A stretch of 33,394 bases of DNA from Gammaproteobacteria bacterium (GCA_002731575.1 PCCE01000038.1:1-33394), one strand, 5' to 3'. Positions 19,914-29,634 are shown, numbered from the stretch's first letter. Numbers and translations are program-made. Notes: generated by a model not told the origin, from the letters alone.

Positions 19914-20741
19914 ATGGCTGTTGTAAAGGCAAAACCAACCTCACCAGGACGCCGATTTGTCGTCAAGGTTGTTGATTCAGAGCTGCATAAAGGTGCCCCG
20001 CATAAAGCGCTACTGACACCGCAGAAAAAGTCAGGTGGGCGTAACAACGCAGGCCGTATCACCACTCGTCATCGTGGCGGCGGTCACAAGCAGCATTACC
20101 GAATCATCGACTGGAAGCGCAACAAAGACGGCATCCCTGCAGTAGTGGAGCGGTTGGAATACGACCCCAATCGCACCGCGAACATCGCGCTGTTAAAATA
20201 TGCTGACGGCGAGCGCCGCTATATTATCGCGCCCAAAGGCGTGCACGCAGGCGACCCCATCATGAGTGGGCCAACCTCACCGATTAAGCCCGGTAACACA
20301 TTGGCCATCAGAAACATTCCCGTAGGTAGTGTCATTCACTGCATCGAACTCAAGCCCGGCAAAGGGGCGCAAATGGTGCGCAGCGCTGGGGGCTCTTGTC
20401 AGTTGGTCGCACGCGAAGGCAGTTATGCGACTCTGCGTATGCGTTCAGGCGAAATGCGGCGTGTACTCAGCGAATGCCGAGCCACCTTGGGCGAAGTTGG
20501 CAATAGCGAACACAGCCTGCGGTCATTGGGTAAGGCCGGCGCGAAGCGGTGGCGCGGTGTGCGCCCAACAGTGCGCGGTGTAGCTATGAACCCAGTCGAC
20601 CACCCACATGGTGGTGGTGAAGGCAAGACATCAGGCGGACGTCATCCAGTAACCCCTTGGGGTGTGCCGACCAAGGGACACAAAACCAGAAAGAACAAGC
20701 GCACTGACGATCTTATCGTTCGTCGTCGCGGTAAGCGCTAG
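19914..20741 (+). CDS. rplB: Ribosomal protein uL2
   Basis: L2 is a large 23S-binding protein needed for subunit joining and peptidyl transferase activity. I chose the ATG at 19914, giving [15 protein letters not shown] and 275 residues (E. coli 273). The frame extends seven codons further upstream, but that start would overlap rplW and does not fit the family. The C-terminal [18 protein letters not shown] carries the conserved His near the catalytic centre. rpsS follows closely. Confidence 0.97.
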   Translation: MAVVKAKPTSPGRRFVVKVVDSELHKGAPHKALLTPQKKSGGRNNAGRITTRHRGGGHKQHYRIIDWKRNKDGIPAVVERLEYDPNRTANIALLKYADGERRYIIAPKGVHAGDPIMSGPTSPIKPGNTLAIRNIPVGSVIHCIELKPGKGAQMVRSAGGSCQLVAREGSYATLRMRSGEMRRVLSECRATLGEVGNSEHSLRSLGKAGAKRWRGVRPTVRGVAMNPVDHPHGGGEGKTSGGRHPVTPWGVPTKGHKTRKNKRTDDLIVRRRGKR

Positions 20742-20765
20742 TTAAGCGTTAGAGGAGAACGATAA

Positions 20766-21041
20766 GTGCCTAGATCTCTATTTAAAGGACCCTTCGTAGA
20801 CACCCATTTGTTGAAGAAGGTAGAGAAAGCTGTTGAGAACAACGAGCGACGACCGATCAAAACGTGGTCGCGCCGCTCTATGGTGATGCCAGAAATGGTC
20901 GGCCTAACTATTGCCATATATAACGGTCGCCAACATGTGCCAGTGGTCGTAAATGAAGACATGGTAGGGCACAAGCTCGGCGAGTTTGCACCCACTCGAA
21001 CCTACCGCGGTCACGCGGCTGACAAGAAAGCCAAACGCTAA
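20766..21041 (+). CDS. rpsS: Ribosomal protein uS19
   Basis: S19 is a 30S head protein that forms a complex with S13 and contacts the A-site finger of 23S rRNA. The 91-residue protein (E. coli 92) reads [17 protein letters not shown] at the start and [16 protein letters not shown] near the end. The start codon is GTG behind AGAGGAG. rplV follows after 25 bases. Confidence 0.98.
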   Translation: MPRSLFKGPFVDTHLLKKVEKAVENNERRPIKTWSRRSMVMPEMVGLTIAIYNGRQHVPVVVNEDMVGHKLGEFAPTRTYRGHAADKKAKR

Positions 21042-21066
21042 AGCAGCGGCGGAATAGAGGATTACG

Positions 21067-21402
21067 ATGCAAGTCAGTGCCATAGCAAAACGCTTACAGA
21101 TTTCGCCGCAGAAGGTGCGGCTGGTCGCGGATCAGGTCCGTGGCAAGCCAGTGGCCGATGCGCTGGACATCCTAAACTTCAGCACCAAGAAGGGTGCAGT
21201 ACTGGTAAAGAAAACAGTTGAGTCAGCGATTGCCAATGCTGAGCACAACGAAGGTGTTGATGTAGACGATCTGAGAATTTCAGAAATCTATGTCAACGAA
21301 GGCATGACCATGAAGCGGATTCGCCCGCGTGCAAAGGGTAGAGCCGACCGAATTTTAAAGCGTAGCTGTCACATCACCGTGACGGTTTCCGATACGGAAT
21401 AA
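21067..21402 (+). CDS. rplV: Ribosomal protein uL22
   Basis: L22 lines the exit tunnel with L4 and has an extended beta-hairpin affecting macrolide action and stalling peptides. The 111-residue protein (E. coli 110) includes [21 protein letters not shown] and the tunnel hairpin [18 protein letters not shown], with no visible deletion of the macrolide-related type. GAGG precedes the ATG. rpsC begins 9 bases after the stop. Confidence 0.98.
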   Translation: MQVSAIAKRLQISPQKVRLVADQVRGKPVADALDILNFSTKKGAVLVKKTVESAIANAEHNEGVDVDDLRISEIYVNEGMTMKRIRPRAKGRADRILKRSCHITVTVSDTE

Positions 21403-21411
21403 GAGAACAGT

Positions 21412-22071
21412 ATGGGTCAAAAAGTACATCCAACCGGTATACGCCTTGGCATTGTCAAGGATCACACCTCTGTCTGGTATGCCGACAAAAAGAACTACGC
21501 GGAATATCTGCTGAACGATCTGGAAGTGCGCCATTATCTGCGTAAGCGCTTGGCTGATGCTTCAGTAGGGCGCATAGAGATTGCCCGTCCAGCGCAAACT
21601 GCGCGGGTCACTATTCACACCGCGCGGCCGGGTATCGTAATCGGTAAGAAAGGCGAGGATGTGGACAAGCTGCGCAAAGAACTGTCCAAGCGCATGGGTG
21701 TGCCCGTGCACATCAATATCGAAGAAATCCGTAAGCCAGAGCTTGACGCCGTGTTGGTTGCGCAAAATGTAGCCCAACAGCTCGAGCGCCGAGTGCAGTT
21801 TCGCCGCGCCATGCGTCGGGTGATCCAAAACGCTATGCGTCTCGGCGCCGAAGGTATCAAGGTGCGCGTGGCCGGCCGCTTAGGCGGCGCAGAAATTGCT
21901 CGTTCCGAGGTTTACCACGAAGGCCGAGTACCCTTGCACACGCTGCGGGCGGATATCGATTACGCAACGTTTGAAGCCGAGACCACCTACGGGATCCTCG
22001 GCATCAAGGTGTGGATTTTTAAAGGCGAAGTTATTGGGTCAAATGCACCTGCGGCAGCGCCTCAAGGTTAG
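21412..22071 (+). CDS. rpsC: Ribosomal protein uS3
   Basis: S3 forms part of the mRNA entry channel with helicase function. The 219-residue protein (E. coli 233, shorter mainly at the C-terminus) starts [18 protein letters not shown]. It contains a KH domain with [18 protein letters not shown], and [20 protein letters not shown] in the C-terminal domain. It is followed by a 71-base gap with a tandem repeat, longer than is usual before rplP. Confidence 0.98.
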   Translation: MGQKVHPTGIRLGIVKDHTSVWYADKKNYAEYLLNDLEVRHYLRKRLADASVGRIEIARPAQTARVTIHTARPGIVIGKKGEDVDKLRKELSKRMGVPVHINIEEIRKPELDAVLVAQNVAQQLERRVQFRRAMRRVIQNAMRLGAEGIKVRVAGRLGGAEIARSEVYHEGRVPLHTLRADIDYATFEAETTYGILGIKVWIFKGEVIGSNAPAAAPQG

Positions 22072-22089
22072 TGCGGCTTAGAAAAAGAC

Positions 22090-22138
22090 AGTACCGAATA
22101 GTTCAGTACAAATAGTTAAGTACCAAATAGTTAAGTAC
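22090..22138 (+). repeat. Short tandem repeat between rpsC and rplP
   Basis: Three units based on AGTACCAAATAGTTA run in direct tandem, followed by a partial fourth. The units are 22090-22104 (15 bases), 22105-22118 (14), 22119-22133 (15) and 22134-22138 (AGTAC only). The array is AT rich and fills most of the 71-base gap. It leaves no canonical Shine-Dalgarno for rplP beyond a weak AGAG. Confidence 0.85.
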
Positions 22139-22142
22139 AGAG

Positions 22143-22556
22143 ATGTTACAGCCAAAAAGAACGAAATTTAGAAAGATGCACAAGGGCCGCAACCGCGGTT
22201 TGGCATTGCGCGGCTCCAAAGTCAGCTTTGGTGAGTTCGGCTTAAAGGCAGTTGGCCGCGGACGTATGACAGCCCGACAAATTGAGGCCGGGCGTCGAGC
22301 AATGACCCGACGTATTCGTCGTGGCGGTAAAATTTGGATTCGGGTTTTTCCGGATAAGCCAATTACCAAGAAGCCTTTAGAGGTTCGCCAAGGTAAGGGT
22401 AAGGGTAGCGTCGAATATTGGGTGGCCCTGATTCAGCCGGGCAAAGTGCTTTACGAGATGCAGGGTGTGCCTGAAGAAGTGGCACGCGAAGCATTGAGCT
22501 TGGCGGCGGCAAAGCTGCCTTTCAAAACAGTATTTGTGAAACGGACGGCGATGTAA
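22143..22556 (+). CDS. rplP: Ribosomal protein uL16
   Basis: L16 positions the A-site tRNA and is a late 50S assembly protein. The 137-residue protein (E. coli 136) starts [19 protein letters not shown], which fixes the ATG even though only AGAG lies in front of it. The loop [19 protein letters not shown] contains the arginine that is hydroxylated in E. coli. Its stop overlaps the rpmC start by one base (TAATG). Confidence 0.98.
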   Translation: MLQPKRTKFRKMHKGRNRGLALRGSKVSFGEFGLKAVGRGRMTARQIEAGRRAMTRRIRRGGKIWIRVFPDKPITKKPLEVRQGKGKGSVEYWVALIQPGKVLYEMQGVPEEVAREALSLAAAKLPFKTVFVKRTAM

Positions 22557-22747
22557 TGAAGGTCCAAGAGATTCGAGAAAAGAGCAAGGACGAGTTACAG
22601 GCGGAAATCTTGCGGCTACAGCGCGAGCACTTTTCGCTGCGTATGCAAAGAGCCAGTGGCCAGCTTGGACAAACACACCTGCTTAAAGAAGTTCGTCGTG
22701 ATATCGCTCGCGTGAAAACGGTGATGAAGGAGACACAAGATGTCTGA
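22556..22747 (+). CDS. rpmC: Ribosomal protein uL29
   Basis: L29 is a small helical protein at the tunnel exit beside L23. The 63-residue length equals E. coli. The sequence [19 protein letters not shown] and the basic C-terminal half ([16 protein letters not shown]) fit the family. It overlaps rplP by one base and rpsQ by eight bases, indicating tight coupling. Confidence 0.97.
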   Translation: MKVQEIREKSKDELQAEILRLQREHFSLRMQRASGQLGQTHLLKEVRRDIARVKTVMKETQDV

Positions 22748-23018
22748 TAGCCCAGAGGCAAAGGCGAGTAATCCCCGCGCCGTTTCCGGCGTAGTGGTCA
22801 GTGATCGCATGGAAAAAAGCATTACAGTGAAGGTAGAGCGCCGCGTAAAGCACCCGGTGTACGGCAAGTTTGTGCGTAAGTCTTCAAAGATTCACGCCCA
22901 TGACGAGAATAACGATTGCAACGTTGGAGACACCGTAACAGTCGTGGAGTGTCGTCCGCTTTCAAAGACCAAGACTTGGACGCTGCAAAGCATCGACGTT
23001 CGATCCACCGGAGTCTAA
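22740..23018 (+). CDS. rpsQ: Ribosomal protein uS17
   Basis: S17 is a primary 16S-binding protein of the 30S body with an OB fold. The 92-residue protein (E. coli 84) has a slightly longer N-terminus before [41 protein letters not shown] is characteristic. Its ATG lies inside the end of rpmC. rplN follows after only 6 bases, so there is no room for a separate spc promoter as in E. coli. Confidence 0.97.
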   Translation: MSDSPEAKASNPRAVSGVVVSDRMEKSITVKVERRVKHPVYGKFVRKSSKIHAHDENNDCNVGDTVTVVECRPLSKTKTWTLQSIDVRSTGV

Positions 23019-23024
23019 CGAGCC

Positions 23025-23393
23025 ATGATTCAAACAGAAACAATGCTTGAGATCGCTGACAACAGCGGCGCCCGCAAAGTTCAGTGCATCAAAGTACTGG
23101 GCGGTAGCCATCGGCGTTATGCCGGCATAGGCGACATCATTAAGGTAACCGTGAAGGAAGCAATTCCGCGCGGTCGCGTACGCAAAGGTCAGGTGATGGA
23201 CGCTGTAGTCGTAAGAACCCGCAAGGGTGTGCGACGTCAGGACGGTTCCTTGATCAAATTCGATCAAAACGCTGCTGTACTACTTAATGCGAACAAGCAG
23301 CCTATTGGAACGCGCATTTTCGGGCCGGTAACGCGTGAACTCAGATCAGAAAAATTCATGCGTATCGTGTCGCTGGCACCAGAGGTTTTATAA
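23025..23393 (+). CDS. rplN: Ribosomal protein uL14
   Basis: L14 lies on the subunit interface and takes part in bridge B8. It is also the docking site of the silencing factor RsfS. The 122-residue protein (E. coli 123) begins [27 protein letters not shown] and ends with [13 protein letters not shown] 64-base gap without clear structure separates it from rplX. Confidence 0.98.
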   Translation: MIQTETMLEIADNSGARKVQCIKVLGGSHRRYAGIGDIIKVTVKEAIPRGRVRKGQVMDAVVVRTRKGVRRQDGSLIKFDQNAAVLLNANKQPIGTRIFGPVTRELRSEKFMRIVSLAPEVL

Positions 23394-23457
23394 GGACTGG
23401 TTAAGCAATACGCGCCTAATCAAGACATAGAAAAGAGATTCGGAAGAGAAAGTCGGC

Positions 23458-23772
23458 ATGTTAAAGATCAAGAAAAATGACGAGGTAGTAGTTATCGCCG
23501 GTCGCGACAAAGGGCGTCGCGGCGAAGTGCTGCGTATCCTAAAAGACGGACGTCTGATGGTCGCTGGCATCAATATGGTGAAGAAGCACAAGCGCCCGAA
23601 TCCAAATTCCGGCGACCAAGGTGGCATCGTGCCGCAGGAAGCGCCCATTCAGGTATCGAATGTAGCGATCTGGAATCACGAAGCAGAGAAGGCCGACCGG
23701 GTTGGCCTGAAAATCGAAGATGGACGCAAAGTTCGTGTCTTCAAGTCCAATGGCAAAGAGATTGATGACTAA
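23458..23772 (+). CDS. rplX: Ribosomal protein uL24
   Basis: L24 is a 50S assembly initiator with an N-terminal KOW motif ([20 protein letters not shown]). The 104-residue length equals E. coli. [19 protein letters not shown] is the extended loop. The Shine-Dalgarno is weak (GGAAGAG at some distance). rplE begins 2 bases after the stop. In E. coli this junction holds the S8 repressor site; I could not identify one here. Confidence 0.98.
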   Translation: MLKIKKNDEVVVIAGRDKGRRGEVLRILKDGRLMVAGINMVKKHKRPNPNSGDQGGIVPQEAPIQVSNVAIWNHEAEKADRVGLKIEDGRKVRVFKSNGKEIDD

Positions 23773-23774
23773 CC

Positions 23775-24314
23775 ATGGGTAAATTATACGAACATTACCG
23801 CAGCGCAATTCGGCCCCAGCTGCAAAAGGATTTGGGTATCGAAAATCCTATGGCAGTGCCGAAGATCACCAAGGTCACCCTAAACATGGGTGTGGGCGAA
23901 GCGATAGCAGATCGCAAAGTGATGGAAGCAGCGGTAACAGATATGACCGCAATTGCTGGCCAGCAGCCGGTTATTTGCTTAGCGCGTAAGTCTGAAGCGG
24001 GCTTCAAAATACGCGAGGGCTATCCTATTGGCTGCAAGGTCACGTTGCGAAGCGAGCGCATGTACGACTTCATCGAGCGCCTAGTCGATGTCGCCATTCC
24101 ACGTATGCGCGACTTCCGTGGCCTGAACCCAAAGGCCTTTGATGGCCGCGGTAACTTCAGCATGGGTATTACTGAACAGATCGTATTCGCAGAAATCGAC
24201 TACGACAAAATCGACAAAATTCGTGGCATGGACATCTGTGTCACGACGTCAGCGCAAACAAACGAAGAGGCTCTTGAACTGCTGAAAGCGTTCAAGTTCC
24301 CCTTCCGAACATAG
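23775..24314 (+). CDS. rplE: Ribosomal protein uL5
   Basis: L5 binds 5S rRNA in the central protuberance and contacts P-site tRNA. The 179-residue length equals E. coli. [19 protein letters not shown] and the C-terminal [21 protein letters not shown] are family marks. rpsN follows after 15 bases. Confidence 0.98.
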   Translation: MGKLYEHYRSAIRPQLQKDLGIENPMAVPKITKVTLNMGVGEAIADRKVMEAAVTDMTAIAGQQPVICLARKSEAGFKIREGYPIGCKVTLRSERMYDFIERLVDVAIPRMRDFRGLNPKAFDGRGNFSMGITEQIVFAEIDYDKIDKIRGMDICVTTSAQTNEEALELLKAFKFPFRT

Positions 24315-24329
24315 GATAAGAGGCAAAGA

Positions 24330-24635
24330 ATGGCTAAGCGATCCATGATCGAACGAGAAAAGAAACGTACTCGTGCCCGTGACAAGTACGGTGCGAAGCG
24401 TGATGCGCTGCGTGCAATTATTGCCGACCGTAACGTCAGCGATGAAGAACGTTGGGACGCGCAGCTCAAGCTGCAGGCACAGCCCCGTGACGCCAGTCGT
24501 GTACGCCGCCAGCGCCGTTGCGGCCTTACCGGTCGTCCACACGGTGTTTATCGAAAGTTCGGACTGTCACGCAACATGCTGCGCGAAGCAGCCATGCGCG
24601 GCGATGTGCCGGGCTTGGTCAAGGCGAGTTGGTAG
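24330..24635 (+). CDS. rpsN: Ribosomal protein uS14 (zinc-free form)
   Basis: S14 is a 30S head protein near S3 and S10. The 101-residue length equals E. coli. The C-terminal region [23 protein letters not shown] lacks the two CxxC pairs of the zinc form, so this is the C-minus type usual in gammaproteobacteria. AGAGG precedes the ATG. rpsH starts 10 bases after the stop. Confidence 0.98.
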   Translation: MAKRSMIEREKKRTRARDKYGAKRDALRAIIADRNVSDEERWDAQLKLQAQPRDASRVRRQRRCGLTGRPHGVYRKFGLSRNMLREAAMRGDVPGLVKASW

Positions 24636-24645
24636 GAAACAAATC

Positions 24646-25038
24646 ATGACGATGCAAGACCCAATAGCAGACCTACTAACCCGTATGCGCAACGCGCAAA
24701 TGGCCGGGCATGTGGAAGTGCAAATGCCTCATTCAAAGGCTAAGTGCGCGATCCTCGACGTGCTGGTAAGCGAAGGCTTTATCGACGGTTACACAGTCTC
24801 CGACGAAGTGAAGGCCATCATCACAGTGCAGCTCAAATACCACAATGGCGGCCCGGTAATCGAAGAGATCGCCCGAGTGAGCCGCCCCGGTCTGCGAATT
24901 TACAAAGAAAGCAACGATATTCCCAAGGTGCGTGGTGGACTAGGGGTCGCCATTGTGAGCACCAATCGGGGTGTAATGACGGACAAAGCCGCCCGTGCGC
25001 GGGGTATCGGTGGCGAAGTGCTGTGCACCGTATTTTAG
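24646..25038 (+). CDS. rpsH: Ribosomal protein uS8
   Basis: S8 is a primary 16S-binding protein, and in E. coli it is the translational repressor of the spc operon. I chose the ATG at 24646 ([18 protein letters not shown], 130 residues, as E. coli). The frame is open much further upstream, but that part overlaps rpsN and does not resemble S8. [18 protein letters not shown] and [19 protein letters not shown] are hallmarks. GTAGGA precedes the start. Confidence 0.97.
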   Translation: MTMQDPIADLLTRMRNAQMAGHVEVQMPHSKAKCAILDVLVSEGFIDGYTVSDEVKAIITVQLKYHNGGPVIEEIARVSRPGLRIYKESNDIPKVRGGLGVAIVSTNRGVMTDKAARARGIGGEVLCTVF

Positions 25039-25047
25039 GAGAAGGTA

Positions 25048-25581
25048 ATGTCACGCGTAGCAAATAGCCCTGTAAACCTACCATCTGGTGTTGAGGTGAA
25101 GCTCAACGGCCAAGAGGTCTCGGTGAAAGGCGCTAAAGGACAAATGGCCTTCGCAATTCACGACTCTGTAACCCTTGTGCAAGAAGAGGGTGTACTGAAG
25201 GTGAGCGCCAAGGACGAAGACCGAGGCGCTACCGCCATGGCAGGAACCATGCGCGCTATCGTGCAAAACATGGTCACCGGCGTATCGGAAGGTTTTGAGA
25301 AAAAACTTGAACTGCAGGGCGTTGGCTATCGTGCCCAAGCACAGGGCAAGAAACTCACCATGCAGTTGGGCTTTTCGCATCCGGTGGAATACGAACTGCC
25401 AGAAGGAATCAGCGCAGAAACACCCACACAAACAGAGATTGTTATCGCTGGTGTCGACAAGCAGCGAGTGGGTCAGGTGTGCGCCGAAATCAGAAGCTTT
25501 AGACCGCCAGAGCCATACAAAGGCAAGGGCGTGCGCTACGCGGGTGAATACGTGCGGCGCAAGGAAGCTAAGAAGAAGTAG
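25048..25581 (+). CDS. rplF: Ribosomal protein uL6
   Basis: L6 lies near the sarcin-ricin loop and is needed for late 50S assembly. The 177-residue length equals E. coli. It starts [21 protein letters not shown] and ends with [19 protein letters not shown] plus a basic tail. TAGGAG precedes the ATG. A 78-base gap with an inverted repeat follows. Confidence 0.98.
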   Translation: MSRVANSPVNLPSGVEVKLNGQEVSVKGAKGQMAFAIHDSVTLVQEEGVLKVSAKDEDRGATAMAGTMRAIVQNMVTGVSEGFEKKLELQGVGYRAQAQGKKLTMQLGFSHPVEYELPEGISAETPTQTEIVIAGVDKQRVGQVCAEIRSFRPPEPYKGKGVRYAGEYVRRKEAKKK

Positions 25582-25604
25582 CGCTAAGCATTAATATTGG
25601 CTTG

Positions 25605-25621
25605 TTTGACCCAGGGTCAAA
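25605..25621 (+). promoter_or_regulatory. Inverted repeat between rplF and rplR
   Basis: TTTGACC (25605-25611) pairs with GGTCAAA (25615-25621) around loop CAG. There is no T run after it, so it is not a plus-strand intrinsic terminator. It could be an operator-like palindrome, an RNA stem or an RNase site. The function is unknown. Confidence 0.4.
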
Positions 25622-25659
25622 ACCGGCACGTTTAAGAAGATTAGGTTAAGAAAAGAACG

Positions 25660-26010
25660 ATGAACCAAAAGAAAGTAAGCAGACTCAGACGAGCGCGCCG
25701 CAGCCGCATGAAGATGCGCGAACTTGGCGCCACGCGGTTGTCAGTGTCGCGTACTCCTCGCCACATATACGCCCAAGTAATCTCTGCCGACGGCGGTACG
25801 ATCTTGGCCCAGGCAAGTACGCTAGATGCAGATTTGCGTTCAGGCCAAACGGGCAACGTAGAAACTGCTGCGAAAGTCGGGGCATTGATTGCCGAGCGTG
25901 CAAAAGCCCAGGGCGTCACGGCAGTAGCCTTTGATCGTTCTGGATTTAAATACCATGGCCGCGTGAAAGCGTTAGCAGATGCGGCCCGCGAAGGTGGATT
26001 GGAGTTTTAG
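25660..26010 (+). CDS. rplR: Ribosomal protein uL18
   Basis: L18 binds 5S rRNA together with L5. The 116-residue protein (E. coli 117) has a basic N-terminus ([15 protein letters not shown]) and the core [16 protein letters not shown]. It ends [26 protein letters not shown]. rpsE starts directly at the next base after its stop. Confidence 0.98.
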   Translation: MNQKKVSRLRRARRSRMKMRELGATRLSVSRTPRHIYAQVISADGGTILAQASTLDADLRSGQTGNVETAAKVGALIAERAKAQGVTAVAFDRSGFKYHGRVKALADAAREGGLEF

Positions 26011-26514
26011 ATGGCTTATTCCGAAGAAATCCGAGAGGAAGGACTGGTTGAAAAACTCGTTCAAGTTAATCGTGTTGCCAAGGTAGTGAAAGGAGGCCGC
26101 ATTTTTGGTTTCACTGCGCTAACCGTAGTTGGCGATGGTAACGGCAAAGTAGGCTTTGGCCGGGGTAAGGCACGTGAAGTGCCGACCGCCATCCAAAAAG
26201 CTATGGAAGCCGCACGCCGCAACATGGTTGAAGTGGACCTCAATGGCGACACCCTTTGGTACGCCACAACCGCGCGGCATTCGGCCTCAAAGGTCTACAT
26301 GCAGCCTGCATCAGAAGGTACTGGTGTTATTGCTGGTGGCGCCATGAGGGCTGTTTTGGAAGCAGCCGGTGTGCAAAACGTCTTAGCTAAGTGCTACGGC
26401 TCGACCAACCCAGTCAATGTTGTGCAGGCTACTTTTAAGGCCCTAACAGGTTCCAAGTCGCCAACCCGGGTAGCCGAGAAGCGCGGCAAGGACGTTGATT
26501 CCATCGTTGCCTAA
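26011..26514 (+). CDS. rpsE: Ribosomal protein uS5
   Basis: S5 shapes the mRNA entry tunnel and affects decoding fidelity. The 167-residue length equals E. coli. [20 protein letters not shown] and [19 protein letters not shown] mark the N-terminal double-stranded RNA-binding fold. The C-terminal domain contains [20 protein letters not shown]. There is no spacer after rplR, so coupling is likely. Confidence 0.98.
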   Translation: MAYSEEIREEGLVEKLVQVNRVAKVVKGGRIFGFTALTVVGDGNGKVGFGRGKAREVPTAIQKAMEAARRNMVEVDLNGDTLWYATTARHSASKVYMQPASEGTGVIAGGAMRAVLEAAGVQNVLAKCYGSTNPVNVVQATFKALTGSKSPTRVAEKRGKDVDSIVA

Positions 26515-26566
26515 GGCACGCGGAACGAAGTAAGACCTTTGAGAAAAAGGTAGGAAGGAAAGGCAG

Positions 26567-26755
26567 ATGAGTGACAAGACAGTAACTGTGACCCTGACAA
26601 AAAGCCCGATCGGTCGGCTGAAGAATCATAAAGCCTGCGTTGCTGGTCTAGGTTTGCGTCGTATTGGCCACACCGTCACGTTAGAAGATACCCCCTCAGT
26701 TCGGGGCATGATCAATCGCGTTTACTACATGGTGCGCGTTGAGGGAGAAGGTTAA
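26567..26755 (+). CDS. rpmD: Ribosomal protein uL30
   Basis: L30 is a small 50S protein of ferredoxin-like fold. The 62-residue protein (E. coli 59) contains [22 protein letters not shown] and [14 protein letters not shown]. It has a good ribosome site (GGAAGGAAAGG). Its stop overlaps the rplO start by one base (TAATG). Confidence 0.97.
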   Translation: MSDKTVTVTLTKSPIGRLKNHKACVAGLGLRRIGHTVTLEDTPSVRGMINRVYYMVRVEGEG

Positions 26756-27252
26756 TGCAACTGAACGATTTACACCCAGCTGCAGGCAGTAAAAAAGCCA
26801 AGCGTCGTGTAGGCCGCGGGCAAAGCTCTGGCTTTGGTAAAACCGCAGCTCGCGGCCAAAAGGGTCAAAAGGCTCGCTCTGGCGGCGGTGTTCGCCCGGG
26901 CTTTGAAGGCGGGCAGCTACCCTTGCAAATGCGCATTCCAAAGTTCGGGTTTCGCTCGCGTATAGGTATGGGCACAGCAGAAGTGCGGTTGAGCGAGTTG
27001 AATAAAGTGGACGGTAAAGTGGTCACCTTGGAAACACTGAAAGCGGCAAACGTGGTGCGCAAAGACAAGAAGCGCGCACGTATTATGCTGTCCGGTGAAG
27101 TCAGCAAGGGTCTCAAGGTTGAAGACGCCGATGTGGCAGTCACTAAGGGTGCTCGTGCCGCCATTGAAGCAGCCGGCGGCCAAGTGATTGATGTAGCGGT
27201 GCCCGAGCGGGGCCGTCTAGAAAAGAAGCAGAAGCCAGCAGCGGTAGAGTAA
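26755..27252 (+). CDS. rplO: Ribosomal protein uL15
   Basis: L15 is a late 50S assembly protein whose glycine- and arginine-rich N-terminus threads into 23S rRNA. The start [22 protein letters not shown] and [18 protein letters not shown] are typical. The 165 residues exceed E. coli (144) mainly through a charged C-terminal extension (about 150-165, [14 protein letters not shown]). secY follows after 77 bases without clear structure. Confidence 0.97.
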   Translation: MQLNDLHPAAGSKKAKRRVGRGQSSGFGKTAARGQKGQKARSGGGVRPGFEGGQLPLQMRIPKFGFRSRIGMGTAEVRLSELNKVDGKVVTLETLKAANVVRKDKKRARIMLSGEVSKGLKVEDADVAVTKGARAAIEAAGGQVIDVAVPERGRLEKKQKPAAVE

Positions 27253-27329
27253 CGGCAGCGGCGATCGCGAGAACCGCAGCAAGTAGTAAATAGAAAGAAG
27301 ATTCCGAGAAGCAAAGATAAAGAAACACC

Positions 27330-28664
27330 ATGTCGCGTAATCAGGAAGACATAGCCAATCAACTGGCAGGCAATCAGGCGGGAGTCGCAGAACTCCGCAG
27401 CCGTCTGCTGTTTGTCTTGTTTGCATTGCTGGTGTATCGAATCGGCACCCATATTCCCGTACCGGGCATAGACCCTAGCCAGCTGCAGGCGTTGTTTAAT
27501 CAAAATCAAGGCGGCATTCTCGAACTGTTTAACATGTTCTCTGGCGGCGCCTGGGAACGTATGAGTATTCTTGCGCTGGGCGTTATTCCCTACATTACTG
27601 CCAGCATTATCATGAACCTGCTGACCATGATGTGGCCCCAGTTCCAGCAGTGGCGCAAAGAAGGCGAAGCCGGTCGTCGCAAGATTACCAAGGCCACCCG
27701 CTATCTAACCCTGGGTATCGCGTTAATACAGGGCACGTCCTTGGCAGTAACGTTGGGCAACCAAGGTCTGGCCTTCGATGCTGGCCCAAGCTTCCTGTTC
27801 GTCGCTGCGCTAACCTTGGTTACTGGCTCCATGTTTATGATGTGGCTGGGAGAGCAAATTACCGAGCGCGGCGTTGGCAACGGTATATCCTTGCTGATCT
27901 TCTCCGGCATCGTTTCCGGGTTTCCGGCGGCTATCGGACAAATGTTTGAAGCGGCTCGACTGGGCAATATCAACATCATCGCGCTATTAGTGATGGCCGC
28001 ATTGGCGGTGGGTGTAGTGTGGTTTGTGGTGCGCGTTGAAAGAGGCCAACGGCGTATCACAGTGAACTACGCTAAGCGGCAACAAGGCCGTCGCATGGTG
28101 CAGGCGCAAAGCAGCCATTTACCGCTAAAAATTAATATGGCTGGTGTTATCCCAGCGATCTTCGCTTCCAGCCTGCTGCTTGCTCCGGCCTCCATGGCCA
28201 GCTGGTTTGGTAGCAACCCCGGCATGGGTGCGCTACAGCAAATTGCCCTAGTGCTCTCGCCCGGGCAACCGCTGTACATCATGATGTTTGCAGCCGGCAT
28301 TATTTTCTTCAGCTTCTTCTATACCGCCATCATGTTTGACCCTAAAGATGTGGCCGACAATTTAAAACGTCAGGGTGCCTACGTCCCGGGTATTCGTCCG
28401 GGAGCGCAGACCTCTAAGTACATCGACGATGTGATTACGCGGTTAACGGTATTCGGCGCCCTGTATGTGACCTTAGTCTGCTTGTTGCCAGAATTTATGG
28501 TGGTGTTTTTCGACACTTCATTCCAGCTTGGCGGCACGGCGGTTCTGATCGTAGTCGTGGTGGCCATGGACTTTATGGCCCAAGTGCAGTCGCACTTAAT
28601 GAGCAGCCAGTACGCCAAGCTCATGGAGAAGTCCAAAATCCAAAACTATGGCAAGCGGCGCTAG
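27330..28664 (+). CDS. secY: Preprotein translocase subunit SecY
   Basis: SecY is the protein-conducting channel of the inner membrane, working with SecE (2164-2532) and SecG. The 444-residue protein (E. coli 443) has ten hydrophobic segments. The plug region follows the first, with IGTHIPVPGID. GGAWERMSILALGVIPYITAS marks the TM2 region. DNLKRQGAYVPGIRPG marks the cytoplasmic loop that contacts the ribosome and SecA. Its place between rplO and rpmJ is the standard spc order. Confidence 0.98.
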   Translation: MSRNQEDIANQLAGNQAGVAELRSRLLFVLFALLVYRIGTHIPVPGIDPSQLQALFNQNQGGILELFNMFSGGAWERMSILALGVIPYITASIIMNLLTMMWPQFQQWRKEGEAGRRKITKATRYLTLGIALIQGTSLAVTLGNQGLAFDAGPSFLFVAALTLVTGSMFMMWLGEQITERGVGNGISLLIFSGIVSGFPAAIGQMFEAARLGNINIIALLVMAALAVGVVWFVVRVERGQRRITVNYAKRQQGRRMVQAQSSHLPLKINMAGVIPAIFASSLLLAPASMASWFGSNPGMGALQQIALVLSPGQPLYIMMFAAGIIFFSFFYTAIMFDPKDVADNLKRQGAYVPGIRPGAQTSKYIDDVITRLTVFGALYVTLVCLLPEFMVVFFDTSFQLGGTAVLIVVVVAMDFMAQVQSHLMSSQYAKLMEKSKIQNYGKRR

Positions 28665-28685
28665 GCGCTAAAACAGGTTAGGACA

Positions 28686-28802
28686 ATGAAAGTAAGAGCA
28701 TCGGTAAAGAAAATTTGTCGCAACTGCAAAATCGTCAAACGCCACGGCGTCGTGCGCGTGATCTGCAGTGCAGAACCCCGTCATAAGCAGCGCCAAGGAT
28801 AG
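28686..28802 (+). CDS. rpmJ: Ribosomal protein bL36 (zinc form)
   Basis: L36 is the smallest 50S protein, helping to organise 23S domains near the GTPase centre. The frame encodes 38 residues starting [20 protein letters not shown]. Cys11, Cys14, Cys27 and His33 form the zinc ribbon, so this is the C-plus type. It lies 21 bases after secY behind TTAGGA, and 39 bases before rpsM. Confidence 0.97.
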   Translation: MKVRASVKKICRNCKIVKRHGVVRVICSAEPRHKQRQG

Positions 28803-28841
28803 TTGGCGGCTATGACTTCAAGTGTAAGACGGAGCGAATAA

Positions 28842-29198
28842 ATGGCACGTATTGCCGGCATAAACATCCCGGATAACAAACACGCGCGGATCTCGTTGAC
28901 CTATATCTTTGGTATTGGAGCAACGACAGCAGAGAAAATCTGTGATGCCGCAGGTGTAAAACCCGATGAAAAAATTGGTGAGTTAGACGAAGCTAATTTG
29001 GACGCGATTCGTAGTGAAGTCGCGAAACATACGGTAGAAGGCGATCTGCGCCGTGAAAACTCAATGAACATCAAACGTCTGATGGACTTGGGTTGCTATC
29101 GCGGTATGCGTCATCGGCGGCACTTGCCGGTGCATGGTCAGCGCACACGAACTAATGCGCGAACCCGTAAGGGCCCGCGTCGACCGATTCGCAAATAG
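28842..29198 (+). CDS. rpsM: Ribosomal protein uS13
   Basis: S13 is a 30S head protein in bridges B1a and B1b and contacts P-site tRNA with its basic tail. The 118-residue length equals E. coli. It starts [21 protein letters not shown]. It contains [23 protein letters not shown] and ends in [12 protein letters not shown] precedes the ATG. The 39-base gap after rpmJ is too short for the long S4-binding leader found in E. coli. Confidence 0.98.
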   Translation: MARIAGINIPDNKHARISLTYIFGIGATTAEKICDAAGVKPDEKIGELDEANLDAIRSEVAKHTVEGDLRRENSMNIKRLMDLGCYRGMRHRRHLPVHGQRTRTNARTRKGPRRPIRK

Positions 29199-29259
29199 CG
29201 TCATTGTGAACACGGCTTGGCGTCAAAACGTCGAGCGGAAACAAGCAGGGTAAGTAGAT

Positions 29260-29634
29260 ATGGCGGAAAAAAAGAAAGCAAAGCGCGTAGTAGTAGACGG
29301 GCTTGCTCATATTCACGCTTCGTTTAACAACACGATCATTACGATTACAGATCGTCAGGGTAACGCGTTGAGCTGGGCTACCTCGGGTGGTTCGGGTTTT
29401 CGTGGCTCGCGTAAAAGTACACCATTTGCTGCGCAGGTGGCTGCAGAGCGTGCGAGTAACGTAGCCGTAGAATTCGGCATGAAGAGCGTTGACGTGTTTG
29501 TAAAAGGCCCGGGACCGGGTCGTGAATCCGCTGTTCGAGCGATTAACGCCGCCGGATTGAAGATCAATAGCATCGCCGACGTCACACCGATACCGCATAA
29601 CGGTTGTCGTCCGCCCAAGCGTCGTCGCGTTTAA
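29260..29634 (+). CDS. rpsK: Ribosomal protein uS11
   Basis: S11 lies on the 30S platform near the E-site codon. The 124-residue protein (E. coli 129, shorter at the N-terminus) contains [40 protein letters not shown] and [18 protein letters not shown]. It sits between rpsM and rpsD, 61 and 40 bases from each. Confidence 0.98.
   Translation: MAEKKKAKRVVVDGLAHIHASFNNTIITITDRQGNALSWATSGGSGFRGSRKSTPFAAQVAAERASNVAVEFGMKSVDVFVKGPGPGRESAVRAINAAGLKINSIADVTPIPHNGCRPPKRRRV

Noticed and set aside
24373..24645. Upstream extension of the rpsH frame
   Set aside because: It overlaps rpsN in another frame and does not resemble S8; the ATG at 24646 has a ribosome site and aligns with the family.
26865..27509. 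Open frame of 214 codons on the minus strand across rplO and secY
   Set aside because: It is antisense to two conserved genes and has low-complexity, Ser/Arg-rich wording typical of shadow frames.
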